Assembly (NCBI RefSeq): GCF_002907375.1
Contig: NZ_MIYK01000018.1
Span: 1-64,000 of the forward strand
DNA: 64,000 nucleotides
Origin: Fructilactobacillus lindneri DSM 20690 = JCM 11027
Lineage (GTDB): Bacteria; Bacillota; Bacilli; Lactobacillales; Lactobacillaceae
Direction of reading: 5' to 3'
The position numbers were made by a program, and so were the translations under genes. Below, one piece after another: positions 51,404-60,643 of the stretch (position 1 is its first letter; each line of letters begins with the position of its first letter). Under the pieces are notes generated by a model. The model worked only from the letters and a program-made list of their open reading frames with translations. It made no database searches and was not told where the DNA came from.

Positions 51404-52231
51404 ATGAAAATGAAAAAATTAAATCAGCAAGAAAAAAGAGCAGTAGAAGAATTAAAAGATTATTTGAGTGCAAGTAAATGTCAATACTTTTTAGCATATG
51501 AAACTGGATCACAATTAGTTGGGCTTGCCAATGAACATAGTGATGTCGATTTTTATGTTTTTTATGTGCCAACAAAATTAGAAATATTGACTCAATCCAT
51601 GTCGCGAGAACAGTTCGTACAATTGGATAATTGTGAAGTTAAGCTAGTGGCGATTCCAGAAATGTTTCATTTAGTGGAACAAGGAGATCCAAACGTGATT
51701 GAAACATTTTTTCAAGCACCATTACTACAAAGCCAACATATAGACGGCCATAAAATTGATAATCAGTTAGCTAATTTGGCAGAAGTTTTTTATCAAAATC
51801 GCAATCTTTTACCATATCTAAGTAACGGATTGTTTATTAAATCATGTTTGTGGATGATGCGAAAAAACATTCGTAAATTACGTCCTAGCAAGCATTATCT
51901 TGGCAATGGAACTTTTGGGAAAACACTTTTTGAATATTTGAAAGAGTATAAGTATGCTAGCAAGTTTTTACACCAGTCTCAGAAACGACAAGTAGCTGAG
52001 ACTGAAAAGATCTTTTTCCCAAATGAGAAAGAAATTGCACAGTTAAAAAAATATAAAAATATGCATAATTTTGATAAGCATGCTAAACAGCAGGTATTAA
52101 ATAAGTACGACTATAAAAAGTTACGACAAGATTATCGGATTGCCAAAAATCGTCATGTTTTTTCTCGCAATGATAAGATGATGAGAGAAGTGTTACAACA
52201 ATTGGTAGCGGAAACTCCAGTTTATTATTAA
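51404..52231 (+). CDS. Predicted nucleotidyltransferase
   Basis: Nucleotidyltransferase-fold protein of 275 residues (COG3541-like, YcgL group). The catalytic pattern is G35-S36 followed by D47 and D49 in GSQLVGLANEHSDVDFYVF. The rest is helical and basic. Start 51404 or 51410 are both possible after AAGGAA. The substrate of this group is not known. Single gene, with its own promoter and leader. Confidence 0.75.
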   Translation: MKMKKLNQQEKRAVEELKDYLSASKCQYFLAYETGSQLVGLANEHSDVDFYVFYVPTKLEILTQSMSREQFVQLDNCEVKLVAIPEMFHLVEQGDPNVIETFFQAPLLQSQHIDGHKIDNQLANLAEVFYQNRNLLPYLSNGLFIKSCLWMMRKNIRKLRPSKHYLGNGTFGKTLFEYLKEYKYASKFLHQSQKRQVAETEKIFFPNEKEIAQLKKYKNMHNFDKHAKQQVLNKYDYKKLRQDYRIAKNRHVFSRNDKMMREVLQQLVAETPVYY

Positions 52232-52239
52232 TAACATAA

Positions 52240-52288
52240 AAGAATATCCCCTAAAAGTTGGATAAAACAACTTTTAGGGGATATTTTA
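52240..52288. terminator. Bidirectional intrinsic terminator
   Basis: ATATCCCCTAAAAGTTG and CAACTTTTAGGGGATAT pair perfectly around GATAAAA, between convergent genes. Confidence 0.93.
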
Positions 52289-52311
52289 ATTAAAAACGAG
52301 TTTGTTAAAAA

Positions 52312-52899
52312 TTAGTTCCAACGATTGGCATATTCTGATGGATTAGTGTAAACATTATAGTCAGTACCGTCATTACTGGTACTGTTATTACTATTTGAGT
52401 TGGAACTAGTTTGTGTTTGAGCAGCTGGTTGGTTGTTATTACTATTTGTTTGAGAGCTAGTTGCAGCTGGAGTAGTAGTTGATTTTGAACTAGTGTTTTT
52501 GTTGGAGGTAGCAGCTGGAGTTTGTGTAGCAGGTTTTGAAGCAGTTGCGTTATTTTTATTTTGACTGGTATTTTTATTGTTTGAATCAGTAGCTTTCTTG
52601 TTTGAACTAGAATTTGTTGAGTTATTTGATTTTGAATTGTTTGCACTAGTTGCTGCCTGATTGTTGTTGCTTTGACTACTGTTAGAGTTGTCAGATGATG
52701 TATCTGTTGTATTATTATCTGATGTTTTGTTGTTTGAATCTTTCTTCTTATCAGTCTTTTTAGCTTTTTTATGTGTTTTCTTAGTTGTTTTAGTAGTGTG
52801 ATCTGACTTTTTATCTGGTTCAGATTTATTGTTAGATGAACAAGCTGTCAAACTAAATAAGGTTAAAGCAGTTGTTGATAATAAGAATAATTTTTTCAT
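52312..52899 (-). CDS. Asn/Ser/Thr-rich lipoprotein
   Basis: Exported lipoprotein of 195 residues. Signal peptide residues 1-19 with lipobox LTAC and Cys20. Residues 21-60 are Lys-rich, then a long low-complexity stretch of Asn, Ser, Thr, Gln and Ala (about 60-175) and a short ordered C-terminus (GTDYNVYTNPSEYANRWN). The repetitive part is probably a flexible wall-spanning linker; the C-terminal piece has no domain that I recognise. GGAG precedes the ATG. Confidence 0.82.
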   Translation of the reverse strand: MKKLFLLSTTALTLFSLTACSSNNKSEPDKKSDHTTKTTKKTHKKAKKTDKKKDSNNKTSDNNTTDTSSDNSNSSQSNNNQAATSANNSKSNNSTNSSSNKKATDSNNKNTSQNKNNATASKPATQTPAATSNKNTSSKSTTTPAATSSQTNSNNNQPAAQTQTSSNSNSNNSTSNDGTDYNVYTNPSEYANRWN

Positions 52900-53001
52900 G
52901 ATTTATTTTCTCCAATGTAATTTAAAGATTAATTAGTTTCCCTATTAATCATAGCATTACAGCGTAAATGGTCAATAAGATTATGATAATAAGTTTTTCT
53001 T

Positions 53002-53577
53002 TTATATCTCATTCAAAAAGTTTCTCACAATTCCGCGACCAATCTTTGGGTCAGTTAAAATTGATTCAGGATGGAATTGAACGCCGTAGAGCTGATTGGC
53101 TTTACTTTCCACTGCCATGATTTCATTTTGTGAATCATAAGCAGTTACAGTTAGTTCGGTTGGCAAATTTTGTCGGTTTCCTACTAGTGAATGATAACGA
53201 GCAACTGTAACATTTTTCGGGAGTCCCTGAAATAACGTACTAGTTTGTGTAAATGATAAATTAGATGTTTTTCCATGCATTAAAGTTTGTGCTGGGATAA
53301 TCTCTCCACCTAAAGCTTGAACAATAACTTGAAGTCCCATGCAAACACCCAAAATAGGTATTTTTCCTTGTAAATTTTCAACCACTTCTAAACTAACCCC
53401 AGCATCATTTGGATTGCCAGGTCCTGGAGATAAAATGATTGCTTGTGGATGCAATTCTGTAATTTCATGACAAGTTAATTTATCATTTTTAATGACTTTG
53501 ATATTAGTTGTGAATTCGCCCAATAGTTGGTAGAGGTTATAAGTAAAACTGTCATAATTATCAATTAATAGAATCAT
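53002..53577 (-). CDS. trpG: Anthranilate synthase component II (glutamine amidotransferase)
   Basis: Provides ammonia to TrpE; 191 residues. The class I amidotransferase triad is C79 (LGVCMGLQ), H169 and E171 (VQFHPES); the LSPGPGNPNDAG oxyanion block is at about 49-60. It overlaps the 3' end of trpE by 17 bases, so translation is coupled. Could also serve p-aminobenzoate synthesis, as in bacilli. No fusion. Confidence 0.93.
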   Translation of the reverse strand: MILLIDNYDSFTYNLYQLLGEFTTNIKVIKNDKLTCHEITELHPQAIILSPGPGNPNDAGVSLEVVENLQGKIPILGVCMGLQVIVQALGGEIIPAQTLMHGKTSNLSFTQTSTLFQGLPKNVTVARYHSLVGNRQNLPTELTVTAYDSQNEIMAVESKANQLYGVQFHPESILTDPKIGRGIVRNFLNEI

Positions 53578-54979
53578 TATTTAAAACCTCCTGGTTAGTT
53601 GCGGTTTTCAATGCTTGGATAATAACACGGGATTTATTAAAACATTCTTGATATTCGTTTTTGGCTGTACTATCCGCAACAATTCCAGCGCCTGAATGGA
53701 CTGTGAGTACATCGCGCTTTTTATGTGCTAAACGAATTCCAATTGCAAAGTCGGAATCTTGATTGAAGTTTAAATAACCAAACATACCACCATAAATTCC
53801 GCGTTTTTCTTGTTCTAAATCAGCAATAATTTTCATGGCTGAAACTTTAGGCGCTCCAGCAAGTGTCCCGGCCGGAAAAACAGCGTTTAAAGCATCTAAG
53901 GCAGTTTTGTCAGGAGCAATTTTGCTTTCGACAGTTGATGATAAATGCATTACCTTGTTAAAATGTTTCAATTTCATATGCTCAGTTACTTTGACACTGC
54001 CAAACTGACTAACTGCTCCCAAATCATTACGACCTAAATCAACTAACATATTGTGTTCAGCAATTTCTTTGGAATCGTGCGCTAATTCTTTTTCTAAAAA
54101 TTGATCTTCCCGTTGATCTTTTCCACGACGTCTTGTTCCTGCAAGAGGGAAAGTTGCTAAATGTTGTCCTTGCTTTCGTAATAAAGTTTCAGGTGATGCA
54201 GAAGTAACTTCAAAATCAGCATCCTTAAAATAAAAATGATATGTCCCAATCAGCTGTTGGTAAGTTGTTAATAAACTTCCAGTTGCTTTACCACGAAGCG
54301 GGTTAGATAAAATCATCTGAAACAGATCACCTTGATAAATGTGATTAGTGATTTCTTTTATTTTGTTGTAATATTCAGTTCTGGTAAATTTTGGGTGCAA
54401 TTTTTCTTCGATGACAAGTGGCTCGGGATTGACCTGTTTATTTTGTAAGTTATTTAATTGTAGCTTGAGTTTTTCTAAATCATTATGGGCATCTTTTGCA
54501 ACTGATACTGTTTTTATTAAATAAACATCCCGGGCATTTTTGTCATAAGCAACAACTTCGTTAAGAAGCAAAAGGGAAGCGTCAGCTAGATTTAAAGGAT
54601 TAATGACCTTAGGAAAATTCGGAATTTGATAACGAGCATAGTCATAGGAAAAATAACCTGCTAGCCCACCAAAAAATGGCGGAACATCGTCTGGAATTGT
54701 AACACCATATTGATGTAAAAGTTGTTCTAAATAAGTTTTTAAATCAGTTTTGGTTTTAGTAATGGTTAAATCTGATTTTTTAGTGATAACAAAACCATCT
54801 TGATAAGTGATCTTAGCCGTTGGATTAAGTCCAAGATAAATAAAATTTTCATTCTTGTTTTGTTTTTGTAAATCTAACAGGAAAACATTTTCGGTTTTTG
54901 ATTGTAACGCAGCCACAATCGCAGTTGGATTGAAATTTTGATCGTGATATTTCAAAACTTGTACTTTATATTTCTTCAT
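53561..54979 (-). CDS. trpE: Anthranilate synthase component I
   Basis: Chorismate-binding enzyme of 472 residues; start 54979 lies after GGAGG, seven codons inside the longest frame. The C-terminal chorismate domain has the family blocks FPLAGTRRRG (about 280-290), LVDLGRNDLGAVSQFGSV and FPAGTLAGAPKVSAMKIIADLE, and GIYGGMFGYLNF. It is the first gene behind a Trp T-box, which argues for TrpE and against PabB. Together with TrpG it makes anthranilate. Confidence 0.92.
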   Translation of the reverse strand: MKKYKVQVLKYHDQNFNPTAIVAALQSKTENVFLLDLQKQNKNENFIYLGLNPTAKITYQDGFVITKKSDLTITKTKTDLKTYLEQLLHQYGVTIPDDVPPFFGGLAGYFSYDYARYQIPNFPKVINPLNLADASLLLLNEVVAYDKNARDVYLIKTVSVAKDAHNDLEKLKLQLNNLQNKQVNPEPLVIEEKLHPKFTRTEYYNKIKEITNHIYQGDLFQMILSNPLRGKATGSLLTTYQQLIGTYHFYFKDADFEVTSASPETLLRKQGQHLATFPLAGTRRRGKDQREDQFLEKELAHDSKEIAEHNMLVDLGRNDLGAVSQFGSVKVTEHMKLKHFNKVMHLSSTVESKIAPDKTALDALNAVFPAGTLAGAPKVSAMKIIADLEQEKRGIYGGMFGYLNFNQDSDFAIGIRLAHKKRDVLTVHSGAGIVADSTAKNEYQECFNKSRVIIQALKTATNQEVLNNDSIN

Positions 54980-54997
54980 CGTGTGCCTCCAGAAAAG

Positions 54998-55325
54998 CAA
55001 AAAGGTCCGTCCTCAACAAATTATGCTAAGGACGGACCTTTTTCCAGTATCCGCGGTGCCACCTTAATTGGATGGTAGCAAAAAAGCTCCACCCCAACTC
55101 AGCTAGGAACTAACATTCCCACGGAAACTGACGTATCCCAACACGTCGCTAAGTACTCGATTAAAATCTTTCATAGCGCCCTCAATGGTCCATTTAATTA
55201 TTGGTTTCCTGCTGACATCGCACTAGCGTCAACTCTCTGAAAGGTCCTGATAATCTTGATCTCCACTTCAACGGTTTTAGTAACTGGTGTAAAAGTTACT
55301 TTGATGTTTATTTTTATATGATTGA
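54998..55325 (-). promoter_or_regulatory. T-box leader, tryptophan specific, for trpEG
   Basis: Minus-strand T-box. The T-box sequence AAGGTGGCACCGCGG is at about 55051-55065, the terminator (GGTCCGTCC with GGACGGACC) at 54998-55043, and the specifier TGG at 55190-55192 in the context AAATGGACC, identical to the plus-strand leader. Uncharged tRNA-Trp should switch on trpEG. Confidence 0.93.
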
Positions 55326-55330
55326 AAATT

Positions 55331-55359
55331 AGAATAATTGATTAAATTCAGTTTGTCAA
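55331..55359 (-). promoter_or_regulatory. Promoter of trpEG
   Basis: On the minus strand TTGACA (55354-55359), 17 bases, TATTCT (55331-55336). Confidence 0.8.
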
Positions 55360-55381
55360 TTAAAAAAATTATAAAAAAAGA

Positions 55382-55410
55382 TTGACAGGCATAATAAAAG
55401 CATTTATAGT
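55382..55410 (+). promoter_or_regulatory. Promoter of trpDCFBA
   Basis: TTGACA (55382-55387), 17 bases, TATAGT (55405-55410). Its -35 is 22 bases from the -35 of the divergent trpEG promoter. Confidence 0.82.
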
Positions 55411-55416
55411 AATGTA

Positions 55417-55726
55417 AATTAATTAAACGACCCATTGCAAACCAATGAGATGGAGATTAAAACTATTGTGCACGCCCAGAGAGTTGCCGGTGCTGAGAAT
55501 GGCAGCCGAACGCAGGTAGTTAAATGGACCATCGAGGGCAGATCTGAAAGAAGGAAACTTCGAGTATGGTCTGACGTTCAGACATACGTCAGTTGTCGGG
55601 AGGATGTTGGTCCTCTGCTAAGCGTGGGATAATCGAGTTGTTTTTGTATACCCTGATTATCTCAAATTCAAGGTGGCACCGCGGGAAACCGTCCTTAACA
55701 GTATTTGTTAAGGACGGTTTTTTTGT
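55417..55726 (+). promoter_or_regulatory. T-box leader, tryptophan specific, for trpDCFBA
   Basis: Plus-strand T-box. Specifier TGG at 55525-55527 (AAATGGACC), T-box sequence AAGGTGGCACCGCGG at 55670-55684, terminator AACCGTCCTTAACA with TGTTAAGGACGGTT and a T run at 55687-55726. Together with the minus-strand copy it makes a pair of divergent Trp T-boxes. Confidence 0.94.
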
Positions 55727-55745
55727 ATTTAAGGAGAAAATAAAA

Positions 55746-55784
55746 ATGGAACGAAAACGATGGCAAAACTCATTAATGACCTAA
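55746..55784 (+). CDS. Putative Trp-containing leader peptide of trpD
   Basis: ATG with AAGGAGA 8 bases upstream encodes MERKRWQNSLMT. The Trp codon (55761-55763) is 5 bases before CTCATTAAT (55769-55777), which can pair with ATTAATGAG (55799-55807), and the latter contains half of the trpD ribosome site GAGGAG (55805-55810). A ribosome stalled at Trp would keep the site open. The ORF and pairing are seen; the function is inferred. Confidence 0.5.
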   Translation: MERKRWQNSLMT

Positions 55785-55818
55785 AACAACACTAGCTTAT
55801 TAATGAGGAGTAAAAAAG

Positions 55819-56844
55819 ATGATGATTAGCGAAGCAATTAAACAATTACAGCAACAACAGGATTTAAGTGAAAAGATGGCAGGTAATGTGATTGACGAAA
55901 TTATGTTGGGAAAAGCAACTGATGTCCAAAAAGCAGCCTTTTTAATGGGTTTAGCTAGTAAAGGTGCAACTATTGCCGAAATTTCTGGAGCAGCCGCTTC
56001 TTTGCGTAGTCACGCTTTACAATTACAACCCCAGCATTCAGTTTTAGAAATTGTTGGAACTGGTGGAGATCAGTTTAATACTTTTAATATTTCTACTACC
56101 ACAGCTTTAGTAGTAGCAGCTTGTGGGATTCCAGTTGCAAAACATGGTAATCGGGCAGCATCTAGTCAAAGTGGATCAGCCGATGTATTAGAAGTTTTGG
56201 GAGTTAATTTACAAGCCAGCCCAGCAGTTTCAGAACAATCTTTACAACAAAACGGGATTTGTTTTATGTTTGCTCAAAAATATCATCAAGCAATGAAATA
56301 TGTCGCTGGGATACGTAAAGAGTTGCAAATTCCCACATTGTTTAATTATCTTGGTCCTTTAGCTAATCCAGCAGGAGCCAATATGCAGTTGCTCGGCGTA
56401 AATGATGAAACATTAGTCGAACCACTGGCACACGTGTTATTACAATTAGGTGTCCAAAGCGGGATGGTTGTTCATGGGACAGATGGCTTGGATGAAGTTA
56501 CGCTAACTGGACCAACGAAAGTTGCACGTTTGCTAAATGGGAAAATTTTGAATTATGTAATTAATCCAGCAGATGCAGGATTAACAACTTGTCAAATTGA
56601 AGATTTAGCAGGTGGAACTCCAGTTGAAAATGCTGAAATTACGAAAGCGGTGTTAGCTGGTAAACAAGGACCACAGCGAGATGTTGTTTTACTAAACGCA
56701 GCCTGTGCTTTACAAATCACACAACAAAATTTAACTTTGCAAGCAGCTGTTAAGCGGGCTGCAACAGCGATTGATAGTGGTAAAGCTGTTCAAAAATTAA
56801 CTGATTTTATAACTGCAACAAATGTTGAAGGAGGAGCAGTATGA
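55819..56844 (+). CDS. trpD: Anthranilate phosphoribosyltransferase
   Basis: Transfers phosphoribose from PRPP to anthranilate; 341 residues (start 55819 or 55822). Signatures VGTGGDQFNTFNIST (PRPP site), KHGNRAASSQSGSADVLE and the NPAGANMQLLGV region are intact. GAGGAG is 8 bases upstream. It overlaps trpC by 4 bases (ATGA). Confidence 0.96.
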   Translation: MMISEAIKQLQQQQDLSEKMAGNVIDEIMLGKATDVQKAAFLMGLASKGATIAEISGAAASLRSHALQLQPQHSVLEIVGTGGDQFNTFNISTTTALVVAACGIPVAKHGNRAASSQSGSADVLEVLGVNLQASPAVSEQSLQQNGICFMFAQKYHQAMKYVAGIRKELQIPTLFNYLGPLANPAGANMQLLGVNDETLVEPLAHVLLQLGVQSGMVVHGTDGLDEVTLTGPTKVARLLNGKILNYVINPADAGLTTCQIEDLAGGTPVENAEITKAVLAGKQGPQRDVVLLNAACALQITQQNLTLQAAVKRAATAIDSGKAVQKLTDFITATNVEGGAV

Positions 56845-57632
56845 TTTTAGACGATTTAACCGCAGCTACACGTAAACGAGTAGCAAAAGAAAAAGAACAA
56901 TACTCGATATTTGATTTACAGGAACGAGTAGCTAAATTACCGATTAAGCGTGATTTTCCTTTTGAAAAAATGCTGCGGGAGCCAGGAATTCATTTTATTT
57001 GTGAAATCAAACGTGCTTCACCCTCCAAAGGCGACATTAAAACTAAGATTAATGTTGCTACCTTAGCTAATGATTATGAACAAGCGGGGGCGGATGCTAT
57101 CTCAGTGTTAACTGAACCCGAATATTTTAAAGGAACGCTAGCTGATTTGAAAACTACAGTTAATCAAGTTGATCTGCCAGTTTTACGGAAAGATTTTACT
57201 ATTGATCCTTATATGATTTATCAGGCTAAATTGACTGGTGCTATTGTAATTTTACTGATAGTGGCAACGCTAACTGATGAACAGTTGCAAACTTACTTTG
57301 ATTTAGCAAACCAATTGGGATTATCAGCGATCATTGAAGTTCATAATGCTGATGAAATCAAACGAGCACTAAAGGTTAATGCTCGGATTATTGGGGTTAA
57401 CAATCGTAATTTAAAAAATTTCACGGTAGCTATGGATACTAGTAGAAATTTACGCAGTTTAGTACCCGATGGCGTGTTATTTATTTCTGAGAGCGGGATT
57501 AAAAACCACTCTGATGTCGCTAAATTAGAACGAATTGGTGTGAACGGAGTGCTAGTTGGGGAAACGATGATGTTGGCTAACGATAAACAACGACAGCTAG
57601 CTGATTTGAAAAATGGGGCGGCTGATGACTAA
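56841..57632 (+). CDS. trpC: Indole-3-glycerol phosphate synthase
   Basis: TIM-barrel enzyme of 263 residues closing the indole ring. Catalytic-site blocks ICEIKRASPSKGDI (about 51-64), VLRKDFTIDPYMIYQA (about 111-126), GVNNRNLKNF and ISESGIKNHSDV are in order. Ribosome site GGAGGAG lies within trpD. It overlaps trpF by 8 bases (ATGACTAA). Confidence 0.96.
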   Translation: MILDDLTAATRKRVAKEKEQYSIFDLQERVAKLPIKRDFPFEKMLREPGIHFICEIKRASPSKGDIKTKINVATLANDYEQAGADAISVLTEPEYFKGTLADLKTTVNQVDLPVLRKDFTIDPYMIYQAKLTGAIVILLIVATLTDEQLQTYFDLANQLGLSAIIEVHNADEIKRALKVNARIIGVNNRNLKNFTVAMDTSRNLRSLVPDGVLFISESGIKNHSDVAKLERIGVNGVLVGETMMLANDKQRQLADLKNGAADD

Positions 57633-58221
57633 GATTAAAATTTGCGGTCTGCAAACACTAGCTGATGTTAAAAAATGCAATGCTATTGAACCAGACTTGG
57701 TTGGATTTGTATTTGCTAAAAGTCCGCGTCAGCTTAATTTCCGGATGGCACAAGCACTGCGAAACCAGTTAAAATCTGAAATTATTAGTGTTGGTGTTTT
57801 TGTTAATACTCCGATAGGAAAAATACAATCGTTGGTTCAGGCGGATATCATCAGTCAGGTGCAGTACTATGGAAAGCTAACCAATGAAAAAATTAACGAT
57901 TTACATCAATTCGATGCTCGGGTAATTCAGGTAGTAAGTAATGAAAGCGAGATTAAGCAGGCAGCTGATGCCGTTATGTTTGATAAAAGTCGCGGACGTG
58001 GGTTAATTCCTGATCATTTTAATGTTCCTCAAACTACTAAGTCAACTTATTTATCGGGCGGGATTACAACCAAAAATGTAGTTAAGGCAATACAGGAAAC
58101 ACATCCTGATGTAGTAGATGTTTCTAGCGGTAGCGAAACTAATGGAGAAAAAGATTTTACCAAAATGCAGCGACTAACTAATTTAGTTCATAAATTTAAG
58201 GAGAAAAATAATGAGTACTAA
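57625..58221 (+). CDS. trpF: Phosphoribosylanthranilate isomerase
   Basis: TIM-barrel isomerase of 198 residues from ATG 57625; the four upstream codons of the open frame lie inside trpC. Catalytic Cys7 in KIKICGL and the Asp in [11 protein letters not shown] are present; the glycine-rich phosphate loop reads GRGLIPDHF instead of the common GGTGxxFDW, a mild departure. It overlaps trpB by 11 bases. Confidence 0.93.
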   Translation: MTKIKICGLQTLADVKKCNAIEPDLVGFVFAKSPRQLNFRMAQALRNQLKSEIISVGVFVNTPIGKIQSLVQADIISQVQYYGKLTNEKINDLHQFDARVIQVVSNESEIKQAADAVMFDKSRGRGLIPDHFNVPQTTKSTYLSGGITTKNVVKAIQETHPDVVDVSSGSETNGEKDFTKMQRLTNLVHKFKEKNNEY

Positions 58222-59401
58222 ACACGGACATTATGGTGAGTATGGTGGTCAATTTGTACCAGAAACATTAATGAACGAATTAACTAAGATTGAAACTAGT
58301 TATCAAGAAGCAAAAAACGATCCTGAATTTCAACAGGAAGTACACGATTTATTGAATAATTATGCTAACCGACCATCATTACTATCATATGCTAAACGAA
58401 TGAGTGATGACTTAGGCGGTGCGCAAATTTATTTTAAACGTGAAGATTTAAATCATACTGGAGCGCACAAAATTAACAATGTAATCGGACAAGCATTATT
58501 AGCGAAACGAATGGGGAAAACTCGATTGATCGCTGAAACTGGTGCTGGACAGCATGGAGTTGCAACGGCCACGATTGCTGCTTTGCTGGGGATGGAATGT
58601 GAAATCTACATGGGAAAAGAAGATACCGAACGTCAAAAACTAAATGTGTATCGAATTGAGTTATTAGGTGCTAAGGTTCATCCCGTAACTACAGGATCAA
58701 TGGTTTTAAAAGATGCGGTGAATGCTGCCATGCAAGCATGGACTCAGCGAGTTGATGATACTTTTTACGTTTTAGGTTCTGCAGTTGGTCCCCATCCATT
58801 TCCAGAAATGGTCCATGACTTTCAAAGTGTGATTAGTAAAGAGGCTAAGCAACAGATTTTAGCTGAAACCGGAAAGTTACCGGATGCAGTAGTAGCTTGT
58901 GTTGGTGGCGGTAGTAATGCGATTGGGAGTTTTGCTGCTTTTATTGATGACTCCGAGGTAGCTTTGATTGGTTGTGAAGCAGCCGGCAAGGGAGTTGATA
59001 CGAAGCAAACCGCTGCAACAATTGAAAGAGGTAGTACCGGTATTTTTCATGGGATGAAATCTAAATTTATGCAGAATGAGGATGGACAAATTGATGAAGT
59101 ATATTCTATTTCAGCCGGGTTAGATTATCCGGGAGTGGGTCCAGAACACTCTGCCTTAGCAGATATGCACCGTGCTCAATATGTTGGAATTACTGATGAT
59201 GAAGCAGTTGATGCATTTGAATACATCGCTAAAACAGAAGGAATTGTGGCTGCGATTGAGAGTTCTCATGCGATTGCTTATGTAAAAAAACTGGCCCCAA
59301 CAATGCGGAAAGACCAAGTGATTATTTGTACTATTTCTGGACGTGGCGATAAAGATGTAGCTTCAATTGCAAAATATCGAGGAGTTGATGTTGATGAGTA
59401 G
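58211..59401 (+). CDS. trpB: Tryptophan synthase beta chain
   Basis: PLP enzyme of 396 residues that joins indole and serine. The PLP lysine is K87 in [20 protein letters not shown] and the phosphate-binding [12 protein letters not shown] follow. It is the TrpB1 type that works with TrpA. AAGGAG lies 7 bases upstream in trpF. Confidence 0.97.
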   Translation: MSTKHGHYGEYGGQFVPETLMNELTKIETSYQEAKNDPEFQQEVHDLLNNYANRPSLLSYAKRMSDDLGGAQIYFKREDLNHTGAHKINNVIGQALLAKRMGKTRLIAETGAGQHGVATATIAALLGMECEIYMGKEDTERQKLNVYRIELLGAKVHPVTTGSMVLKDAVNAAMQAWTQRVDDTFYVLGSAVGPHPFPEMVHDFQSVISKEAKQQILAETGKLPDAVVACVGGGSNAIGSFAAFIDDSEVALIGCEAAGKGVDTKQTAATIERGSTGIFHGMKSKFMQNEDGQIDEVYSISAGLDYPGVGPEHSALADMHRAQYVGITDDEAVDAFEYIAKTEGIVAAIESSHAIAYVKKLAPTMRKDQVIICTISGRGDKDVASIAKYRGVDVDE

Positions 59402-60155
59402 AATTAGTAATGCCTTTAAAAAGGAAAAAGCATTTATTGGATTTGTTGTAGCTGGTGATCCTGATTTAAAAGTGACCGTTGAAAATGTTTTAGCATTGGA
59501 AGACGGGGGTGCTGACTTAGTTGAAATTGGGATTCCTTTTTCTGATCCGGTAGCAGACGGTCCCGTTATTCAGGATGCTGATCAGCGGGCCTTGAATCAG
59601 AATGTTAATACCGAAGATGTATTTGAACTAGTCCGTTTGATTCGCGAGCAGTCAGATATTCCACTAGTATTTTTAACGTATGCCAATTTGGTGTTCAAAT
59701 CGGGTTATGAAACTTTTTGTAAAAAATGTGTGGACCTGGAAGTAAGTGGGATGATTATTCCCGACCTTCCATATGAAGAGCAGGATGATTTGTTAGTAGT
59801 AATGGAGCAAAATGATTTAGACTTGATTCAGCTGATTACGCCAACTTCTAAAGAGCGAATTCCTAAATTGGCTAAAAGAGCTCGTGGTTTTATTTATGTT
59901 GTTTCATCAATGGGGATTACGGGAACTCGAAATGAATTTAAAGAGGATATAAGTCAATTAACGAATGAAATTAAAAAATATACGACTGTTCCAATTGCAA
60001 TTGGTTTTGGCATTCATACGCCAATTCAAGCTGTTGAAATGAGTCATTTAGCTGATGGGATAATTGTAGGGAGCGAAATCGTGCGAATTGCCCATGAAGA
60101 TAGTCCGCAAAGATTAATGACATATATTCAAGAAATGAAAGATGCCATTTCTTGA
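59394..60155 (+). CDS. trpA: Tryptophan synthase alpha chain
   Basis: TIM-barrel enzyme of 253 residues that releases indole from indole-3-glycerol phosphate. Catalytic E44 ([10 protein letters not shown]) and D55 ([10 protein letters not shown]) match the known pair. The start at 59394 has GAGGAG 9 bases upstream and overlaps trpB by 8 bases. It ends the trp operon; there is no clear terminator, so the next gene may be co-transcribed. Confidence 0.96.
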   Translation: MSRISNAFKKEKAFIGFVVAGDPDLKVTVENVLALEDGGADLVEIGIPFSDPVADGPVIQDADQRALNQNVNTEDVFELVRLIREQSDIPLVFLTYANLVFKSGYETFCKKCVDLEVSGMIIPDLPYEEQDDLLVVMEQNDLDLIQLITPTSKERIPKLAKRARGFIYVVSSMGITGTRNEFKEDISQLTNEIKKYTTVPIAIGFGIHTPIQAVEMSHLADGIIVGSEIVRIAHEDSPQRLMTYIQEMKDAIS

Positions 60156-60220
60156 ATATAAAAATTGATTGGTATCATAGTTGTAATTTCGCTATACTGA
60201 AAGCAAAGGCGGGATTAATT

Positions 60221-60631
60221 ATGAAACAAACAATTAAAATTATTGTCTGGTCGCTAGTATCGTTAATGATTTTTTTAGTGTTAAATTATTTGATGCAACT
60301 GCCAGCAATTGGAATGGGTTCGCATGATTTATTGCGGACTAATTTAATGGCCGGTGCGTTGTTCGGTGTGCCGCTGCTACTAATGATTTGTCGGTTACGT
60401 ATTGGTTTTTATTTATTGGCATTAGTGCAAATTTTGTATTCAGTTGGTTATTTAAATGCAATTTACAAAGTGATTACGGCAAGCAATCCTAGCATTATCA
60501 GCAAGAGTTTTGTTATTCTTATTATTGTAATTGGATTGGCAGTAAACATTTACTGGTTTGTTTTGGCTTGGAAGTTTAGAAAAGCAACGACGCAGGAACG
60601 GGTCAAACGTTACATGAAATATAGAAAATAG
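60221..60631 (+). CDS. Hypothetical membrane protein
   Basis: Protein of 136 residues with four predicted membrane helices and a basic tail (QERVKRYMKYRK). The start at 60221 has AAAGGCGGG upstream; the longer open frame from 60152 has no ribosome site. I do not recognise the family. Follows trpA by 65 bases. Confidence 0.65.
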   Translation: MKQTIKIIVWSLVSLMIFLVLNYLMQLPAIGMGSHDLLRTNLMAGALFGVPLLLMICRLRIGFYLLALVQILYSVGYLNAIYKVITASNPSIISKSFVILIIVIGLAVNIYWFVLAWKFRKATTQERVKRYMKYRK

Positions 60632-60643
60632 ACGGGTGCAAAA

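Noticed and set aside
52305-52646. Open frame rich in Gln, Thr and Leu in another frame of the lipoprotein gene
   Set aside because: A shadow of the low-complexity coding sequence; the lipoprotein frame has a signal peptide, lipobox and ribosome site.
55435-55632. 65-residue open frame across the plus-strand Trp T-box
   Set aside because: It lies wholly in conserved T-box structure and has no ribosome site.
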